Positions 60,201-64,000 of a stretch of 64,000 bases of DNA are shown here, one piece after another. Position 1 is the first letter of the stretch. Each line of letters opens with the position of its first letter. The notes under the pieces were generated by a model. That model worked only from the letters and a program-made list of their open reading frames with translations, was not told the DNA's origin and ran no database searches. The translations under genes were made by a program, and so were the position numbers. This DNA comes from 0-14-0-80-60-11 sp049322355 (GTDB taxonomy: Bacteria > Desulfobacterota > Desulfobaccia > Desulfobaccales > 0-14-0-80-60-11): contig JBMORG010000028.1 in assembly GCA_049322355.1 (NCBI GenBank), positions 62,001 through 126,000 on the forward strand, given 5' to 3'.

Positions 60201-61037
60201 ATGGCTATTCCCCAAAGAACTTTGGGACGCACCGGCTACTCTGCCACCATACTGGGTCTGGGAGGCGAAGGAGTGCTCCGGACTTATGGTCGCGAGCGCG
60301 AGGCCCAGGCGGTCATCGAGGCCGCGTTGGATGAGGGCATCAATTACTTCGAAACGGCCCGGGCCTACTCCGGCAGCGAGGCCTATCTGGGTCTCAACCT
60401 CAAGGGCCTTCGGGACAAAATCTTTCTTACCAGCAAGTCCCATGGCCGCACCTTCAAAGAAGCCATGGCCCACCTGACCATCACGCTGAAGAATCTCGAC
60501 ACGGATCACCTGGACCTCTGGCAGGTGCACGATATCCGTTCCATGGAAGAAGTCGAAGCTTTGAGCGCGACAGGCGGGGCCCTGGAGGCCTTTCACCATG
60601 CCCGGGACCGAGGCTGGGCGCGGTTCATCGGCATCACTGGCCACCACGACCCGGAGGTCCTGCGCCGGGCTTTGCAGATGTTCGAGTTTGACACCATTCT
60701 TCTGCCGGTGAACCCAGCGGAGCCATACCATGCCAGTTTTCTACCCCTGGCAAAGGAGGCCATGGACAAAGGCATGGGGGTCATTGCCATGAAAACTTTG
60801 TGCCGGGGGCAGCTTCCCCAACTGGCGGAGGAACCCGACGCCATCGTGGGTGAATTGTTGGCCTATGCCTTAAGCCACCCGGTCACTCTGGCGGTGGTGG
60901 GAGCGGACTCGCCGGCTCAAGTGCGCCAATTGGCCGCCGCGGCCCGGAACTTCATCTCCATGACCCCGGAGGAACAGCAGGCCCTGGAAGAGGCCGTAGC
61001 CCCCATTGCCCGGCAGTTGATGTACTATAAGCCTTAG
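60201..61037 (+). CDS. Aldo/keto reductase
   Basis: 278 aa from ATG 60201, preceded by AAGGAG; the opening from 60165 is longer but unlikely. AKR barrel: RTLGRTGYSATILGLGGEGV, catalytic Tyr in YFETARAYSGS (the usual Asp of the tetrad is Glu here), Lys in FLTSKSHG, His in DLWQVHDI. Cofactor part GVIAMKTLCRG. No signal and no Fe-S tail, unlike the Tat AKR at 9487. Substrate unknown. Confidence 0.9.
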   Translation: MAIPQRTLGRTGYSATILGLGGEGVLRTYGREREAQAVIEAALDEGINYFETARAYSGSEAYLGLNLKGLRDKIFLTSKSHGRTFKEAMAHLTITLKNLDTDHLDLWQVHDIRSMEEVEALSATGGALEAFHHARDRGWARFIGITGHHDPEVLRRALQMFEFDTILLPVNPAEPYHASFLPLAKEAMDKGMGVIAMKTLCRGQLPQLAEEPDAIVGELLAYALSHPVTLAVVGADSPAQVRQLAAAARNFISMTPEEQQALEEAVAPIARQLMYYKP

Positions 61038-61136
61038 GGCTGAGCATCAGATGATAACGTTCGAGGGTTAGAAATGGAGTAATGCGAAAGCGGGATGCGC
61101 TGCGTCTTCCCGCCTTACGGTACTGCCATTCAGAGG

Positions 61137-61198
61137 GAGCGAAGTGACCGAAGAATCTCAATAAGCAGAGGGAAATACGAGAGCGCTTCACTTCGCTC
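61137..61198. repeat. Inverted repeat after the aldo/keto reductase gene
   Basis: GAGCGAAGTGA (61137-61147) and TCACTTCGCTC (61188-61198) form an 11-bp perfect inverted repeat, in a stretch like a dispersed GAGCGAAG element. Possible MITE remnant. Confidence 0.55.
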
Positions 61199-61284
61199 AT
61201 GATGTTAAAGAGGCTTTTGCGAGAGCTTCTTAAATTTAGGGAATACTAACTTAAGGTTTTATTTTTCATTTTCGGGGGAAAGTA

Positions 61285-61902
61285 TCATTGTTTGGTTACT
61301 ACGAGACCCCCTTTGCCATGCCCTTCCTCTCCATCTCTGCTGACCAGTGCGTCAAATGAAATACTAGTTTCCCCCTTGGAAAAAAGAATTGCATGAGTAT
61401 ACCAATGCTCACCAAAGCTTCCTTCACCATCTGTAGTCCCTTTGATCTCTGCAGAACCTGACTTTTCAAAAAATCCCTCGCTGGCCGTTAATTTAACTTT
61501 CGCCCCCTTAATAACCGCCTTCCCATCTGGCGATAAGACAAGTACTCTAATAAAACCGCCTTCACCGGCTCTAATCTCACTTCGGTGACCGAAATCAAAC
61601 ATTACCTTGAGAGCCTCGGCCTTGGGTGTTGAGGATAAAGGAGCGGGAGCTTGCGGAGCAGATTTGGGAGTGGGTTTTAAAGCCGTTTGAAGCTCTGGTT
61701 TTTGACCCTGGCCGGGAGAGGGAGTGGGCTGCTTCTGCGCCCCAACAAACTGAGTGACACTGGTGGGCTCTTTGGGCACTGGGGGCACCGGACGCACGAA
61801 CTGATACCAGGCTCCAATGAGCCCTCCGAGAGCCGCTAGAATCGAGGCAATACCGGTAAGAATTCCAGGCAAAGTGGTCCAGAAGGATTTCTTTTCTTCC
61901 AT
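61285..61902 (-). CDS. Membrane-anchored protein with C-terminal Ig-like region
   Basis: 205 aa. One transmembrane segment near residues 13-33 (GILTGIASILAALGGLIGAW), then a Pro/Gln/Thr-rich linker and a C-terminal beta domain (FIRVLVLSPDGKAVIKGAKV, LTASEGFFEKSG) that looks like an Ig-like or Big-type fold. Function unknown. It lies in a 1-kb gap region between AKR and TrmJ; nothing else is nearby. Confidence 0.65.
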   Translation of the reverse strand: MEEKKSFWTTLPGILTGIASILAALGGLIGAWYQFVRPVPPVPKEPTSVTQFVGAQKQPTPSPGQGQKPELQTALKPTPKSAPQAPAPLSSTPKAEALKVMFDFGHRSEIRAGEGGFIRVLVLSPDGKAVIKGAKVKLTASEGFFEKSGSAEIKGTTDGEGSFGEHWYTHAILFSKGETSISFDALVSRDGEEGHGKGGLVVTKQ

Positions 61903-62019
61903 ATTCTTACCCTCCAGCCTTGTTGTTTCTAATTTATATCTTTAATGTTTTTTTACCACCCTATATACTATTTTTGATTAAGAAAATGAAATCTATTTTT
62001 ATCTTGTCATGTAGAAGTA

Positions 62020-62802
62020 TTACCTGAGTGATTTATCTTCGTCCAGGCGCTTGCCCACATACCAGTCGATCTGGCGGCAGATGCCTTTGATCACCTGGGC
62101 TTCCCGGGCCCGAAGACCGTGGCGGGAAAACAGCCGGCGGACGTTGAACATCCAGTGCTCCGGATTCTGGTGGCTGATGAAGTTGATCTTGAGCAGGGTC
62201 TCCTGAAGCATGGCGTACATGGATTCAAGCTCCCGGGAATTGGCCAGGCGGGGGATGAAATGGGGTTTGGCGCTCACCGCGGTGAAAAGCTCATAGGCCA
62301 TGACCATCACGGCCTGGGCCAGGTTAAGGGAGGAGCACTCGCCGGTGGGGATGGTCACCAGGGCGTGGCAGAAGGGCAGTTCCTCGTTGGTGAGGCCCCA
62401 GTTTTCCGGCCCGAAGAGCAGGGCGACCTCGTTTGCTGCGGATATTTCCACAAGCATGGCCGCCATCTCCCGGGGGGAGTAATAGTCGTTGCGGACACCG
62501 CCCAGGCGGGCGGTGGTGCCCACGATGTACTGGAAGGGACCCAAAGCCGCGGCCAGGTCGTCGTGGATTTCCATGGTGTCCAAAAGACGCGCCGCGGGGC
62601 CGGTGGCCATCATGGCCATCCTCTCCCGGTGCAGGTCCGCGGGCTGCACCAACACCAGCCGGTGGATGCCCATGTTGCAGGCGGCCCGGGCCGCAGCCCC
62701 GATGTTTTCAGCCAATTGGGGCCGGAACAGGACAATGGCCACCTGTTCCAGGCGCACCCGATAAGGCGGCTTCCCTTGGCCTCTTTGGTCCTTCATGAGC
62801 AC
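62020..62802 (-). CDS. RNA 2'-O-methyltransferase, TrmJ/SpoU family
   Basis: 260 aa. SPOUT motifs: ENIGAAARAACNMGI, LLFGPENWGLTNEELPFC, and SSLNLAQAVMVMAYELF. The C-terminal extension (HWMFNVRRLFSRHGLRAREA) is TrmJ-type, suggesting methylation of tRNA position 32. A shorter start after MLMKDQRG is possible. Proteins of this group are sometimes named TrmH family group 1. Confidence 0.9.
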   Translation of the reverse strand: MLMKDQRGQGKPPYRVRLEQVAIVLFRPQLAENIGAAARAACNMGIHRLVLVQPADLHRERMAMMATGPAARLLDTMEIHDDLAAALGPFQYIVGTTARLGGVRNDYYSPREMAAMLVEISAANEVALLFGPENWGLTNEELPFCHALVTIPTGECSSLNLAQAVMVMAYELFTAVSAKPHFIPRLANSRELESMYAMLQETLLKINFISHQNPEHWMFNVRRLFSRHGLRAREAQVIKGICRQIDWYVGKRLDEDKSLR

Positions 62803-62886
62803 TTACACCGGTTGCTAAAAGTTGTGCCCGAATTACCCTCTACAAAATTCTTCACCTAACTTCCTTCTCACCGGCAAAAGACAATG

Positions 62887-62923
62887 CCGGGGGACTCCGG
62901 AAACGGCGTTTCCAGAATCCCCC
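62887..62923 (-). terminator. Hairpin upstream of trmJ
   Basis: GGGGGA-T-C-GGAAAC and GTTTCC-GA-TCCCCC form an imperfect long stem (62889-62923). On the minus strand a T-rich run follows (GTCTTTTGCC), so it may terminate the proline-rich gene upstream. Confidence 0.45.
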
Positions 62924-63009
62924 GAGCCTCTTTCTCCTTCATCACCCCAAAAGGTGATTCTGCTGGTTCTCCTGATAATGGCAAGCAGCCTGGGAGTACC
63001 CCGTTGGTC

Positions 63010-63588
63010 TTACTCGCGAGGTGGCTGAGGTTGTGGCACCTGCTGACCTGGCTCCGGTGGGACAGGTCCCGGAGGAGAAGGCTGCGGTTTTTTTGGTTGT
63101 GGCCATGGTTTTTGTGAACCTGGGAGAGGCGGCTTCGAACCTGGCGGCTGCGGTTCTAGGGGGCCCGGTCCTGGTCCCTGGGGTCCCGGTCCTTGAGGGC
63201 CTACCGCGGGCGACGGAGGTTCCGGTCGATAGGGGCGCGGTTTTTGAGGAGGCCGCCGAGGCGGACGTGGTTCCTGGTATTGAGGTCCCGGTCCCTGAGG
63301 TCCTTGTCCTTGGGGACCTACCTGCGGCGGAGGCGGTTCCGGCCGATGGGGGCGCGGTTTTTTAGGGGGTCGCCTTGGCGGAACCGGTTCCTGGTATTGA
63401 GGTCCCGGTCCCTGAGGTCCTTGAGGACCCTGTACCCCTGGCCCCGGTGGCTTTGGGGGCGGCGGTGGAACCTTCTGCACTTTTTTCTTTGGGTCAGGTT
63501 CTGGCGGTTGCGGTTGAGCAAAGGCATATCCGGTGATCAATGTCATACAGTACACCCAACACATGATGATGCTTAAGGCCCTTTTCAT
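63010..63588 (-). CDS. Secreted proline/glycine-rich repeat protein
   Basis: 192 aa from ATG 63588 (MKRALSIIMCWVYCMTLI signal, cleavage near YAFAQPQ); a start at 63606 is also possible. After that only Pro, Gly, Gln, Arg and Lys: repeats GPQGPGPQYQEP and RPPKKPRPHRPEPP, collagen-like and Pro-rich. Some SH3- or wall-binding proteins have such tails. The gene is strongly GC-biased and its opposite strand is open too, so codon evidence is weak, but the signal peptide supports it. Confidence 0.6.
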   Translation of the reverse strand: MKRALSIIMCWVYCMTLITGYAFAQPQPPEPDPKKKVQKVPPPPPKPPGPGVQGPQGPQGPGPQYQEPVPPRRPPKKPRPHRPEPPPPQVGPQGQGPQGPGPQYQEPRPPRRPPQKPRPYRPEPPSPAVGPQGPGPQGPGPGPLEPQPPGSKPPLPGSQKPWPQPKKPQPSPPGPVPPEPGQQVPQPQPPRE

Positions 63589-64000
63589 ATCAACTCCATT
63601 AATCAAAGGATAAGGTTAATTTGTCAACTATTCCAACGCGGTTTCTGCCAATCATGCATCCGGAGGACTATCCGCCTCTGATTTCCATCGAGGGCCGCCG
63701 GCCCGCTGCAAGATGATAACACAGGCTTTTTCATACCCCCAAAAAAAACTTTCCTCAAGTTTCCGGACAGTCTGACCTCCATCTCTCCCTTGCCATATAG
63801 TTTGCGATTCTTATATTTTTGACAGAGCAGTTTTATTCTTTGTTAAATGTTTTTTCTGCTGTTATTTATTTCTCACCGATTTTTCCATAGGAGAGTGAGG
63901 ATTAAAGTTGAAATATCACTAATAGGCAAGGATTTAGCCTAGAAAAAGAGGATAAATAAATTTTTACCAACCGCGATATTGCTTGGTGGAAGAAGTACAG
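63589..64000. other. Right-end intergenic region
   Basis: About 412 bp to the window edge, becoming AT-rich after 63720. It should contain the promoter of the proline-rich gene. No gene start was found in the last 150 bp. Confidence 0.4.

Noticed and set aside
60084..60731. Minus-strand frame over the aldo/keto reductase
   Set aside because: Antisense shadow; the plus-strand AKR motifs are clear.
63021..63365. Plus-strand frame opposite the proline-rich gene
   Set aside because: Val/Pro/Glu repeats without signal or start; the minus strand has a signal peptide.
1..64000. CRISPR array, prophage or insertion sequence
   Set aside because: No regularly spaced identical repeats, transposase, integrase or phage structural gene was seen.

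Overview
This 64-kb window is ordinary-looking bacterial chromosome, GC-rich and densely coded on both strands. It most likely comes from an anaerobic Gram-negative member of the Desulfobacterota (sulfate-reducer or syntroph type). The supporting genes are AhbC of the siroheme-dependent heme pathway, a C1/tetrahydrofolate pair (cyclodeaminase-like plus pterin-binding methyltransferase-like), a Tat-exported iron-sulfur module, an Mla lipid-transport operon (so an outer membrane is present) and a PEP-CTERM surface protein. No phage, insertion sequence, integrase or CRISPR array was seen. The lineage is an inference from gene content; there is no rRNA in the window.

Layout, left to right. 1-1146: end of cysE overlapping cysK (cysteine synthesis). 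1195-4889 (minus): gap-pgk-tpiA-secG followed by tRNA-Leu(GAG). 5207-7971 (plus): mlaE-mlaF-mlaD-mlaC, then an MFS transporter. 9487-15480 (minus): a five-gene exported redox module, in transcription order a secreted protein, a DUF6599-like membrane-anchored protein, a Tat DUF362 protein, a NapH-NapG fusion and a Tat aldo/keto reductase. 15760-17883: a LivF-type ABC ATPase fused to a PaaK-type CoA ligase. 18123-20661: a membrane protein with an Ada-like zinc tail, a PilZ protein and a pirin. About 20958-21345: a candidate unrecognised structured RNA gene with its own promoter and terminator, then a Tat metallophosphoesterase. 22388-27229 (minus): a small ORF, hflX, an L,D-transpeptidase and the C1 pair. 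27542-30483: a ClpX-like AAA+ protein with ahbC. 30661-35499 (minus): PEP-CTERM repeat protein, cold-shock protein, histone-deacetylase-like hydrolase and Fe-superoxide dismutase. 35639-43457: an atypical hybrid kinase, PC4-like protein, cysS, GYD protein, uvrB and a B12-type radical SAM protein. 43693-49750: YggT-DUF167-DnaJ operon, MFS exporter, ion channel, YkgJ-type protein and SH3b protein. 50030-53136: an FAD oxidoreductase facing a strikingly AT-rich membrane protein that looks horizontally acquired. 53819-57898: rpsB-tsf-pyrH-frr-uppS. 58018-63588: uvrC, a second aldo/keto reductase, a membrane-anchored protein, a TrmJ-family methyltransferase and a proline/glycine-rich secreted protein.

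Most genes are housekeeping. The parts that deserve attention are the structured RNA locus near 21 kb, the exported aldo/keto reductase/NapHG/DUF362 module with repeat arrays flanking the NapHG gene, the LivF-PaaK fusion with a possible internal start, HflX whose conserved N-terminus extends upstream of the first canonical start, a GAPDH whose cofactor-site residues resemble NADP-using enzymes, an attenuator-like hairpin in front of the PEP-CTERM gene, and families of GC-rich hairpin repeats placed in intergenic gaps.
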